A stretch of 64,000 bases of DNA from NCBI GenBank assembly GCA_038373885.1, contig JAWZYV010006190.1, forward strand, positions 62,001 to 126,000, written 5' to 3'. The DNA is from Cheiracanthium punctorium (Eukaryota > Arthropoda > Arachnida > Araneae > Cheiracanthiidae). Each line of letters opens with the position of its first letter. Positions within the stretch are counted from its first letter, which is position 1. The notes below the pieces were generated by a model. It was not told where the DNA came from and made no database searches. It saw nothing but the letters and a program-made list of their open reading frames with translations. Of this stretch, positions 24,930 through 35,083 are shown piece after piece. The translations under genes and the position numbers were made by a program.

Positions 24930-25885
24930 GAAAAAAATGTAAGAAAATCTGAAACTCTTTAAAATTTTAAATACACACTAAAGTGCTATATATTAAATGC
25001 GTGTCATAATTAAGGTGACCATACGTTCCTTTTTGAACGGGACAGTCCCATTTTTAGGAGGCTTGTCCCGTTGTCCCCAAGCACAGCTTGGGGACTTTTT
25101 GAAAATGTCCCGTGTTTAGGAAGAGTGCAACCCACGGTAACGATTTCACTAAAGGCCGCTAAAAATCTAAAATCATCCAACGGCAGTGTCTGTAAAAAAG
25201 AAAACCTGACCTCCCTCCCTCCCATCTCGAGACGCAAAGAAAACGCCGGGAGTATGTTTTCGTGTTTGTTCTTTTAATGTTCTTTTTTCGTCAACTATTT
25301 CAATTTATTTAATTTTTATTTCAAAGACATTTTCCTCTTTTGCTTATTCATCCCTCTCCCCCGATCTCCACTTAATTTTCCCTTTTCACTCTGGTTTTCT
25401 AAGACTTTTTTTCTTCCGAATGACAACTTCCTCTTTTCTGTGTGTCCTTCTGTTTACATTTCTCACTTTCCTACCTTCCTGCCTTGTGTTGGATGGTGTT
25501 TTTGAAGTCGAAGAAAGGCGTACCACCCGAAACGTACGTCCTGCACTATTTTTTATAGTACATATGTGTGTTTTATCAAAGTTTTTTTTTTCATTTTGTT
25601 TTGATATTAACATTAACACAAGCTTTTTTGGGCGTTTTCTTAACAACTAAAAGATACCCAGATCTGTCAATTCAGTCTCCCTACACTATTACCTTAAAAA
25701 CAGTAGATGTCCGGTTTTGAGGAAGAAAATAAATACACTATTGCCAAAAAAGTAGTAGATGTCCCGTTTTGAAGGAAAAAATAAATGGTCACGTTAGTCA
25801 TAATCCATGCGTCTACCCTATTTTCTTGCCTCATTCCATCAAGTTGGAAAGTGCATCATTATTCATGAGTGTGATGAAACAAAAT
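24930..25885 (-). mobile_element. PU-family fragment split by a hAT-like MITE
   Basis: PU sequence runs 24930-25010 (TAAATACACACTAAAGTGCT) and resumes at 25797-25885 (CATAATCCATGCG...AAGTTGGAAAGTGCATCATT). It is interrupted exactly by the 786-bp element at 25011-25796. Other PU copies are continuous across this point. Confidence 0.75.
25011..25796. mobile_element. hAT-like MITE copy 1 (TAAGGTGACC family)
   Basis: Termini TAAGGTGACCATACG and GGTCACGTTA are inverted repeats with one mismatch in the first ten bases. The perfect 8-bp duplication GTCATAAT flanks it (25003-25010 and 25797-25804). The host PU repeat provides the empty site. Subterminal TGTCCCGTTTT boxes recur. The internal open frame at 25420-25650 is shared with copy 2 but resembles no transposase. 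Confidence 0.85.
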
Positions 25886-26477
25886 TAAAATTGATATCTC
25901 TAACATCTTTTTTCTGGATGTAATACAATAGAAATAAAATGGGGAAAAAGATGAGCAAAAAAATGTCCAATTCGAACTCAATGAAAGTTTCAAAAACTTA
26001 TTTTTTGTTTGTTTGTTTGTTTAATATGTATTTCGGATTTGTGTGATTGGCCCGATCCGGCTTATAAATCCACGTCGATAAAATGATTTTATTTATTAAA
26101 AACTACGTATTCTATAGGTTTGCGCCATCTGTCGACTGTTCTGTAAAATAATAACTCAATTGTATTCTTTTTTTTTTCTTTGGATGTAAGATAGTTTTCT
26201 TTTTTAGTATATTATAGGAACAGTGGTTTTTTTGCGCTATAAAAAGTAGCCAATATGTTAATCCAGGACTTCAACTGTCTTTTCTAATTTTCACCCAAAT
26301 CCATCAAACGTTTCATTGTGAAAGAGTAAGAAACATACATACAAATAGTGACATTTATAATATTAATAGGATTTACGGGACTTTCGCGATTTAAATTCAG
26401 GTTGTGACGAAAATAAGTGGGATCCAGCTAATTACAGGATGGCGAGAAAAACAATCTAAACTGAAATTTAAATTTTA

Positions 26478-27545
26478 CTTTTCGGACATGTACCATGTAA
26501 GAAAAGTATTGTAATCATGAAGAAAATCGACTTTGAGTTTTTGATATATCTGCACGTTTCGAGGTATTCTGAATTCATTTATGCTATTTTTAAGAGATGT
26601 ATGTTTGTGTGTGTGTGTGTGTGAACACGATAGCGCCTAAACTGTGCATTCGATTGAGCTCGAATTTTGTATGTGTATTATAGAACACCGTCGTACGCCC
26701 GGTATTGATTTTGGTGTGTATAGAGCTTACATTTTTTTGCAGGGCTACGAAAAATAATTGTTTTACATTACGGTCTATGGACGGAAATTTTTGAAAGAGC
26801 GCTTGAGTCTAAACGGTGCATTCGATTGAGCTCAAACTAATAAATATATTGAAGACCACCCTGGCACTAGCTTATTGATTTTGGTGTGTATAAGACTAAT
26901 AATTTTTTTACCGGGCTACAAAAAATAATTTTTAACATTATGGCTTATGGACGGAAAGTCTTAAAATTTCGCTAGCGTCTAAACGGTGCATTCGATTGAG
27001 TGCAAAATGGGTATGTATATTATAGGTCACGATCACATGACCTGTATAGAATTTAGTGTTTGTGAACCCGATAGTTTGGTCACAGATTTGTATAAACAAT
27101 TCTTATACATTAAGGTCTACAGACGCAAATCACTTAAAGTCTGCTAGCGTCTAAATGGTGCATTCAAATATATTCAAATTAAGTATTTGTATTATATATC
27201 ACCGTTACTCAACCTGCATAGATTTGTGTGGGGGGGGGGCGAACAATTTTATTACAGGGCTACAAAAATGTTCTAATACATAACGGTACAAATTCTTGCA
27301 AGTGCTCTAGTGTATATATCGTATATTCGATTGAGCTCAAATTAGGTTGAGCTCATATTATAGGTCACTGCCCTACATATTGTACATAGTTTGGTGTGTA
27401 TAGACCTTACAGTTTTTTTACAGGGCTGCAAAAACTATTCTTATATGTTGCGGCCTATAGACTGAAATTATATGAAGTGCACTAGCGTCTGAACACTACA
27501 TCCGATTGAAATTAATCAAATATATTTAAACTCTGGTAAAAATGA
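26478..27545 (-). mobile_element. HT-family element: six roughly 170-bp tandem units, microsatellite, terminal hairpin
   Basis: Units containing GTCTAAACGGTGCATTCGAT recur at about 26634, 26806, 26975, 27146, 27309 and 27484. To the left lie a GT microsatellite (about 26608-26622), a unique roughly 120-bp block and a hairpin-like CTTTTCGGAC...GTAAGAAAAG end. On the minus strand the unit aligns with the 174-bp unit of the foldback element (CCATAGACCGTAATGTA versus CCATAGAGCGTAATGTA, then a GCCCTGYA/GTCCTGTA box). It therefore belongs to the same superfamily. Confidence 0.75.
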
Positions 27546-28105
27546 AGTGTTCGGAAAGTCGAGTGGAATCATTCCAGATTTTTTCATTTTAAATAGTTTT
27601 ATTGAATATTATATTTTACTTTGGTTTAATTATACATGCAATATAGTTAACAAAAGTTGAAACAATCAGACAAACTAATGAAAAAATAACAATTATTATG
27701 GAGTGTATATATCAATAATATACCTGAAACTTAAAGCCTTAAATCACATCTTCTACTAAAATTATGATGATTATTTATTCCTATAAGTGCACGATATATA
27801 TTAAACCACTTTTACTGAAATCATAATGTTACTTATTTAGAAAATAAACTGTAAGTATACAATCACTTCTGCTGAGATCATATTTATTTAGGAAGAAACT
27901 TAATGTTTAAAATTTCTTCTGAGATCATTGTAATCTATTCTATTCAAATAACGGGGAATTTGGCGTACCGCACACACCTTTGGCGGGACATGACCTCTAA
28001 AGCTCTAGGAACGGGACGTCCCGACTCTCGTGGGACGGTTGGCAACCCTATTAGCAACCTTAGGAATTATTCTTAATTATACTTCATGATAATTATTTCC
28101 ATGAA
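27546..28105. other. Gene-free stretch with a lone hAT-like end
   Basis: No gene. Around 28010-28052 the sequence GGACGGTTGGCAACCCTA resembles an isolated hAT MITE right terminus. Confidence 0.35.
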
Positions 28106-28370
28106 GCCCAGTGGTGTAATGGTTAGTGCACCGCGCTGCCGTCCCACAGGTCCGGGGTTCGAATCCTGGGCTGGGCAAGGTGGACTCATCCCTTGAGTGG
28201 GCCGATAAAATGAGGACCAAGCTTGCTTGGGATCAAACACTGGGGGCTTCACGTGAGGCTGACCACCTGGCCGAGGCATATGCATCCGCACCCCAGAGCC
28301 TATGGTCGCGAAGCCGCGGGTGGGCAGCGCAGGCCTTGGCCCCGCAGAGGGGCTGTTGCGCCAATGTTTG
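28106..28370 (+). mobile_element. tRNA-derived SINE, nearly full length
   Basis: The head is tRNA-like: GCCCAGTGG, A-box TGGTGTAATGGTTAGTGC (about 28112-28129), B-box GGTTCGAATCC (28156-28166), and a pairing CTGGGC 3' acceptor side. The body (CAAGCTTGCTTGGGATCAAA, CTGACCACCTGGCCGAGGCA, ending TGTTGCGCCAATGT) matches a SINE I associate with spider genomes. It is not a functional tRNA: the anticodon arm does not fold well and a SINE body follows. Confidence 0.75.
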
Positions 28371-28879
28371 ACTTTTGAATTATTTTCATAAGATGGAGAT
28401 TTCTTTTCACTTTACTTTACTCTTGTTATAAGACACAAACGCAAAAATAAAATAAAATCTGAACACGTTTCAAGAAGTGCAAGAGCGTTTTTCAAACTAT
28501 TGGTTGTAGATATGTACTTCCGGTAAACTAATAAAACTAAAATAAGATGCATCCAATCTAGGCGTTAGAAGTTACCAAACCTAAATTTCTATACAATCTC
28601 CCTGTTCTGTAATTATGCAAAGTAAATTTTTTCGATAGATTAAAATGCATTTTTTAAGTCCATTTTTACGCAATTAAAACATAAAATTCTAAGGTTTCAG
28701 CTATATGAATTTTGAACATTTGAACATTAGAAAAACTTAATCACCCTAGAGATATATGCTAGATGAAACGAGACATAGAGGTTTTATGCGAAGAAGGACA
28801 AGCGCTTTTACCATTACTACAAGATTACCAAATATCTCGGTTACACCTTCGACCAGGAGATCACGAGCAATAAACATAT
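28371..28879. other. Gene-free stretch left of the LTR
   Basis: Ends in a short open stretch at 28756-28879 that might be the 3' tail of retrotransposon coding sequence; not assignable. Confidence 0.35.
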
Positions 28880-29756
28880 TGTTACGAATTTACGGTGCAA
28901 CCCGCTGTTCTGGGATTCAAAATAGTTTAAAATTCGTATTCTACCCGCCAAATAGTTAAATTTTGCTTTTTGTTGCATCAAAATCGGTTAACTAGAACGC
29001 GAGATGTAGAGTTTTGTGTGTCCCTATTGGTTTCTATTGCATTTTCTAGAAATCTCGAGAAGTATCGGTCGTAGGCCTTCGCTAACCTCACTTTTCGGGA
29101 CTCATTTTTGTCGATATTTTGCCAAAACGTCGCCAAGCTATATTGGTACGCCTACATTGGAGACATTGGACGCCTACATTGGCGATATTTCGGACATTTG
29201 GCTCGATTTTTCCAATGGGGCCTTTAAAGTTTGTTTTACTGCATTAGGATTACATAATAGTCTAATGATTCAGCTGTATTCTTATGACGTAATCAAAATT
29301 CGCGCCTTAAGGAGAACCTTCGGGAAATTTCTAATAGCTTCACCTATAAATAGAAGCGGGCTACCCCGATCCAGTCAGTCTTAATTCTACATGTGTTAAG
29401 AGCAGATGTCAATCAAAGCTTAAGGCTTTGTTTTGGCTCTTGGAAAAGCTCTGTTTAGTTTGTTTTAGAAGCTTTGTTTTTGAGTGCTGTGTGTAAATTC
29501 TTCATTGTTGAGTCTTGAGATACTGTGTACGATTTTCCTCATAAGTTTCCACTGAATTTGTGCCTGTGGATGCGTTTTATTTTGTGTAAGAAATACAGCA
29601 TTTGTGACAGCTTCTGTTCTAAGCGGACTGTAATAAGCACATTACTGGCTGATTGTGATTGTAAATTTTGTACAGGTGATTGTTCGCCGAAGTTCTAGAA
29701 GCAATAAAGTTAGTGCTCCATCCTGACAAACGGACTCTGTACTAGAACTTTCTACA
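28880..29756 (+). mobile_element. Ty3/gypsy-like LTR
   Basis: It begins TGTTACGAATTTACG, a start common to arthropod gypsy LTRs, and ends near TTTCTACA. It contains a promoter-like TATAAATA (29345-29352) followed about 25 bases on by CCAGTCAGTC, and an AATAAA at 29703-29708. The first roughly 350 bp recur at 59050-59262 (+) and within 56520-56795 (-), always beginning with a TGYTACGAATTT-like or TTGCGAATTT stretch followed by CAACC-GCTGTTCTGG. No adjacent internal gypsy coding is seen here, so it is probably a solo or truncated LTR. Confidence 0.65.
29345..29352 (+). promoter_or_regulatory. TATA box of the LTR
   Basis: TATAAATA followed by GAAGCGGGCTACCCCGATCC and an initiator-like TCAGTC about 25 bases downstream, the usual layout of an LTR promoter. 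Confidence 0.55.
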
Positions 29757-29776
29757 CCTACTGGATTTTAGAACGA

Positions 29777-30935
29777 CGAACCCAGAAAACAAGCAGAGTT
29801 TCCTGTAACAATATCGAAAGGCAAGTGGCTAAGGCCAGAAAGAGGCTTAAAATTCTCAAGTTTATATCTGGTCGAGATTGGGGAGCAGAAGCCGGCGTAC
29901 TACGAACTTCATACACTTCTCTTATTAGACCAATTTTGGAGTATGGTTTACCCATCTTTTCTTGTGCTTCCAAAACCACTCTTAATAAACTTGAAAGCGT
30001 GCAGCATAGTTCTGCTAGAATCATTACTGGACTTCGTCATAATTGTCCAAACGACATTGGAGGGTGTGAATCATTGTGAAAATCTCACCTTAAGCGAGAT
30101 TTCTTCCCTGGAAAAAATAGAATTGAACAAGCTTTCGAAAACCCTTCCCAACCCCTCAGGGTATTTCCCAAAAAATCCAGGTGGGTCTTTTCAGCTTAAA
30201 CCCAGATCTTGCCAAACTGTTTTCTCGCGCTTCTTGAGTGGCCATACTAGAGCCATGGCTCACTGGGATAACTACAGGCTGTCCGAAAACCAGTTTCTAC
30301 TATGGGGTTTTGCGTACGAGAAAAGTTTCGCTTCTTCACCGATTTGTCGCTGTTACCCCACTGTATCACTGCTGCCAACTCTGCCGGAGAAAAAGATCTT
30401 GGCAAGCTGGCAATACCGAAGTATTTTGCAAATCGGAAATGAATGTCCAAATGTCTCAAAGAGCATTAGCAGATAAGCATATTTCAGCAGCACAAGCACG
30501 TAAACGCCAATTTTTTAATTTTTTTTCTCAGCTTGAAAATATTGTTAGCTATTTGTGGATACTTTTAACTTTGATTTTAGGCACATTTTCTCCGGCAGAG
30601 TTGGCAACAGTGACACAGTGGGGTAACAGTGGCAAATCGGCGAAGCGAAAATTTACTCGTACGCAAAAACGGAGCTTTTCGGACAGCCTGTACTTATCTC
30701 AGTGAGCCATGTTAGAGCCCTCAGTTTTCGGCAGGGTCAGGAACTCCAATGCCATTGGTGTTCAGCAGACATGACCTCCCCTGACCATATGTTGGTTTGT
30801 TTCGGTTTTAACAAAGACGAAGTCCTGAGGGACCCTCAATTGTTTTTTGACTTTTTTGACTTTTTCGGATTCATGTTGATTGTCTAGTCCTGCTAGATGA
30901 TTCCGAGATTAGTAACAACAACAACAACACAACAA
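29777..30935 (+). pseudogene. Jockey/I-like non-LTR retrotransposon, 3' part of ORF2 (decayed, interrupted)
   Basis: Residues AKARKRLKILKFISGRDWGA, then LRTSYTSLIRPILEYGLPIF and NKLESVQHSSARIITGLR (about 29825-30050) are typical of the region after the reverse transcriptase fingers/palm in Jockey- and I-type elements. After a stop and a frameshift the frame continues to LSGHTRA (30230-30254). It resumes beyond an inserted element as LSFRQGQ...HWCSADMTSPDHMLVCFGF (30720-30810), the C-terminal CCHC-like/RNase H-associated end. An (ACA)n-type tail lies at about 30910-30935. It is 5'-truncated and non-functional. Confidence 0.8.
30255..30710. mobile_element. Long-TIR element (456 bp) inside the LINE pseudogene
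   Basis: It begins ATGGCTCACTG and ends CAGTGAGCCAT. The arms are inverted over roughly 120-200 bp (TACAGGCTGTCCGAAA, TTTTGCGTACGAG, GGGGTAACAG, CTCCGGCAGAGTTGG blocks). Flanking ACTAGAGCC (30246-30254) and GTTAGAGCC (30711-30719) match at 7 of 9 bases, a 9-bp target duplication as expected for a Mutator-like foldback. Skipping the insert makes the LINE frame continuous at this point. Confidence 0.8.
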
Positions 30936-33780
30936 TAAATTAATTATGCGAGACTAGAAAAGGCTTTGCAACTGTTTTGCGAGACGAGACAGGCATATCA
31001 CCCCACAGAATTTGGCATTCCGACAAATGTAGGTTATCACTTTGAAATCGGCTGCTTCACCTTCATGCATAAATTACTTTTGTTTATCTCGCAGAAATTC
31101 TATTATAACTTGCTAGTGAAGTGCTGCAAAGAAGCATTTTACGATGACATTATTTAAACAATTTTCTTCGTTCCATGTCTAACTTTTTCTTTCCTGTCTC
31201 GTTGAGTCCCTTCCTACCTAAACAAAAATGTACATTTTAGTAATCTGTACCACCCCTCAAAGTTCTCCCCATGACCATAGAATCACCCTGTATACTAATA
31301 TTATTTTGTTTCATACATAAATTAACACCTTTAATATTCACTTTAAAAAGCTACTGTCTATAAATCACTGTCTGATTATGTATTGAAAAGTTTTTTATTG
31401 TATTTTACTTTTATTTAATTTTTATTTACTTTTATTTATTTTTTGTTTATTTTTATTTTTTATTTATTTATTGTGTGTTTGTGCGTGCGTGCGTGCATGT
31501 GTATTCCTAGTAAAGAGTTATAAATACTTAATTCCGTTTCTAATGGACAACGCGTTGCAGTTTGGAGGACGTGAGAACAAACTGTCGAAATTTAAAAGAC
31601 AATCAGACAAACAAACCGCAATCGTAGACGCATTTTTAGGAAACATTAAAATGATATCTCCCCATGCTGTGTAAAAAAATTAAAAAATATCCAGCCATGT
31701 TGTATTTTTACAATAGTGTTCTTTGTGATAGATAAATGATTATATTTATTTTCCAGAGATTTCAATGAAAGTAAATATCTAATAACAATACCACGAACTA
31801 AATAAACAAATGAATTTTTTGAACTCAAAAATAGAAATGGTTAATAAGCTTTTTTGTTTCGTGCATGTTCGCGTGAATCTTGAGTGAATGATAAGCAAAG
31901 TCATTTATATTCTCTTGTAAATCTCCCTCCCCCTTCTTTTTAATCCCGTAAATTAGTCATTAGCATACTGTCACCAATGCACGTGAAATGTAAGTAATGC
32001 AGGCCTAAACAATTATCACAAGTGTAGTGTAACAGATAAATCAATATCTATCATTTCAGACGAATTGTCTCAAATTATGTAAGGCGAAAAACCCATTTTC
32101 ACCCGGAAACTGGAAAAGGCTGGGCTAAATGTTCATAACTTATAATTTTTCGAAGTAAATTACCCTTTTTACTTCATTTTCTCCATCAAAAAATCCTACT
32201 TATCGATTTACTTATCTTCGTCAACAAAAGAATGAATATCTTTTTTCAATAATCCGTGTCAGTTTTTAGAGATAAATTTTCTTCTGCATGATTCGCTGTA
32301 TCCTTTACGAATTAAAGCCGTGAAATACGGCGTTTGAGCAAGACTGACGTTCTAGGAGCAAAAACATAAAAATAAAAAAATTATTTAGGCGTTGACGATC
32401 GTCTTAAGAAGTTAAAAGCTTGTGTAAGACGTTAATCATATTGATTGTTTTCCTATTCCGTACTGTCAGTTTGATAAGTGAAAGTGCTAGTTAGTTTCAG
32501 CAGACGATTTTGTACTTGAATAATTGTTTCTCGTGGAAGAAAGTTGCTATTAAGTTGTTATCGTTTTCAAGAAAAAAATATATGTACTATCGATATTTTT
32601 CCAGCTATTCGCAATAGCTTTGTCGAGAAAGATGTATCGTTTTAATTGAGGAGATACATTTAATGATAGTAGCTGCAAAATGTTTTTCACATTCTTCCTG
32701 TATAAAAATATTATAGCGACAATTTATTTTAGAAAATGGTGAAGAAAATATTTTACGAAATGATACATTTCTGTTAACTTTCGTTCGTGATTAACCGAAA
32801 CAACTTGTTTGAATTAATACTACTCACAGAAGTTGTATTTGCTTTGACGCATTTTATTTGTAGATGAAAGAAAACATATTAAGTACGGATTAAATGCAAC
32901 TTTGCTATGTTTATCTGAAATATTCTTTTTCCAGCACCAGATAGTAAAAGTGGCTTCTTATAAGGTCATTACTGTATGAAAGCTTAAAAATATACTCAAA
33001 AAGGTAAGTAACTTTGATGTAAGGTCTCATCATTTTGAGCCATTGTAGAACAAAATACAGCTTGGAAGAAATATTTTCCTGAATAAAATTTCATATTTTT
33101 AGTTAAACGAAAAGCTTTCGATCTTCAGTTATAACAAGTTTCTTTCGTATTGTTAAAAAGTGCGTATTTCATGTGTACTAACTGCATAGTGCAGTTGATG
33201 ACAGGAACTATTCCCATCAGACTCAATAATAAACTACCATTTGGAATATAGAAAAATTTAATGAAAACTGTTCAAAATAACATCTGTTGGATTATTTTTC
33301 GATATTACAGTCAAAAAGAAATATTTTGATTTATCTTATTAATATCGCACTTTTAAACTTTGAATATCCTGAAACTAAAATTCTAGTATTTTTAACAATC
33401 ATTAATGTTCTAAACCATTCATGAAATAATATAGAAATTTTATAGTTTTCTTATTTTGACTGTACTCGACATCCGATTTTTTATAATATTCTCTTGTTGG
33501 GAATTGGTTTGTTGCCAGCCCATCCATAGTGTGTACTGTTGCCTTTTGTTTTATAAAATATTACTTAAAAAACAAAAAGTAGAACTTATAGAGATTCATA
33601 TTTAAAAATTTAAAAATAAACAACAGTTTTTTAATAATATTAAAGGCAGCTGTAACTAAAAACAATGCTTAATGAATCTTAAACATTGCTATTTCCTTTC
33701 ATCAAAAATCACATAAATGATAAAGTTTTATAGGGGTATCACATAGGTATTATTGTTTCATAACAATTTGAATTCTTTGC
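30936..33780. other. Gene-free stretch upstream of receptor 1
   Basis: No coding region recognised. There is a short T/A-rich run at 31390-31470 and a GT/GC microsatellite (31471-31502). The right end should contain the promoter and 5' exon of receptor 1, but I cannot place them. Confidence 0.35.
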
Positions 33781-33782
33781 AG
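33781..33782 (+). promoter_or_regulatory. Candidate 3' splice site upstream of receptor 1
   Basis: The tract TTTGAATTCTTTGCAG ends here, 71 bases before the receptor ATG. The second receptor gene has a similar acceptor (AG at 42889-42890) 45 bases before its preferred ATG. The shared placement supports a conserved intron ending in the 5'UTR of both genes. It is predicted from sequence only. Confidence 0.45.
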
Positions 33783-33853
33783 AGAGTAGTTAAAATACAT
33801 CAGTGAAATTAAATTTATCATCTCACAAACTTGTGACTCATTCTGAAGTTATA

Positions 33854-35083
33854 ATGGAAGCCAAATTTTTGAAAAATACAAATCCTAGTAACAACCTTTT
33901 CATTAAAAATAATGCAACTGTTTCGAAAATGCAAGTGAAAACTAACAAGTGTCATTTCAGTGATGATCACTCTTCTAAAACTATATTAATGATATTTAGT
34001 ATATCCTCCTGGTTTGGAATATCATTTTCCCGAGCTTGCGATAATCGCAGGTTCTGTTTATGCCTTTGGGATTTATTATCATTAGTTCTTTCTGTAGTGA
34101 CTTACGTTATAAGCTTCATAGGCATACAGTATTTTAACATCGCAACTCGCATTGCTTTTACAGTTTATATTTACATCAGTCTAGGTGTTCTCATTCGAGT
34201 CACACTATTTTTTAAGCTAAAGCAAATGTATACCGTCGCCAACAGCCTCTCCTACTGGTGTAATAAGCTGCAAGTTGATTCAAAAAAGCATCTGAAGTGT
34301 GTCAAGATTCAAATGGGCATTTTTGTACTGTGGACATTACTTATCTTAACAACAATTGCGTTGTTTTTTATGGTGGCACCTATAGTCAAAGAATCTCATG
34401 TGACTTTACTCGGTCTACAAATGAAAGTGTATGATCTGTCAGTAATTATTTATCTTATTCGCATTAGCATAATATATTCTGCAGTCATCAGCTCCGGAAT
34501 GATATTCATAGCACTCATCCTTTGTTGCAATGCGTACATAGTAGCTAAAAATATCGTTACATCTTTCCACAACTGCTTCGAGAAAAATTCTGTAACAAAA
34601 CTCCTGACAAAATCAACTATCCTTTCATACATGTCTGTCTATCGGAAAATGATTATTATATTTAAGGATCTTGATGATGCATTGTCAACTAGCTGCTTAC
34701 TGTTGTACGCAACTTCAGTTACGTGTTTCTTCAATACTGTAACCATAGCTTTTTCTGACGTCATTCGGGAGGACATGACTATGATTATTCAAGTTTTGAT
34801 ATCTTTGATCATGGCTGTCGTAATATTCTTTTCGTTAACCATTACGGCCACAAATGTCACTTACAAGTACGAAAATTTGAAACTCAAAGTGATAGATGGA
34901 GCTGAAACTATATTTTGCCTCACAGATGATACAAATATAATGTCCACTTACAGATTGCTTGTTGATACTATCATGAATGTGGATATCTATTTTACAGGAG
35001 CAGACATGTTTCAAATAAATAAAGGCTTGATTCTAACAACCGGAGGTGCTATTATAACGTACGGTGTTATCCTTTTCCAGTGA
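33854..35083 (+). CDS. Gustatory-receptor-like 7TM protein 1 (single coding exon)
   Basis: This is an intact 409-residue multi-spanning membrane protein. It has roughly seven hydrophobic segments (about residues 72-92, 96-118, 154-176, 205-228, 280-300, 308-330 and 388-409) and ends in TYGVILFQ. That matches the C-terminal TY-x5-Q signature of the arthropod gustatory receptor (7tm_7) family, and the family length is also about 380-450. Such receptors are ligand-gated cation channels of chemosensory neurons with an intracellular N terminus; this is family knowledge and the ligand cannot be inferred. The start is the first ATG of the frame. An upstream in-frame GTG at 33803 is not a credible eukaryotic start. 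A strong splice-acceptor-like tract ends at AG 33781-33782, suggesting a 5'UTR intron. The gene is clearly paralogous to the receptor at 42936-44162 (shared ALILCCN, SCLLLYA, CFFN and LIMA-VIFF blocks). Confidence 0.88.
   Translation: MEAKFLKNTNPSNNLFIKNNATVSKMQVKTNKCHFSDDHSSKTILMIFSISSWFGISFSRACDNRRFCLCLWDLLSLVLSVVTYVISFIGIQYFNIATRIAFTVYIYISLGVLIRVTLFFKLKQMYTVANSLSYWCNKLQVDSKKHLKCVKIQMGIFVLWTLLILTTIALFFMVAPIVKESHVTLLGLQMKVYDLSVIIYLIRISIIYSAVISSGMIFIALILCCNAYIVAKNIVTSFHNCFEKNSVTKLLTKSTILSYMSVYRKMIIIFKDLDDALSTSCLLLYATSVTCFFNTVTIAFSDVIREDMTMIIQVLISLIMAVVIFFSLTITATNVTYKYENLKLKVIDGAETIFCLTDDTNIMSTYRLLVDTIMNVDIYFTGADMFQINKGLILTTGGAIITYGVILFQ

Noticed and set aside
25420..25650. Open frame of 76 codons inside hAT-like MITE copy 1, with a homologue at 47490-47834 in copy 2
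   Set aside because: Similarity between the two only reflects that both lie in the same MITE. The frame has stretches of Phe/Leu/Ser from T-rich DNA, differs by frameshifts between copies, and matches no transposase motif.
28106..28177. Possible genuine tRNA gene
   Set aside because: A and B boxes are good, but the anticodon arm does not form properly and a SINE body follows directly, so it is a SINE head.
29943..30476. 177-codon open frame overlapping the LINE relic
   Set aside because: It runs from one LINE frame into the inserted long-TIR element and is a chance fusion across an insertion junction.
34450..34632. Antisense open frame within receptor 1 (also 42962-43186 and 43476-43685 in receptor 2)
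   Set aside because: Shadows of the real coding frames; no independent evidence.
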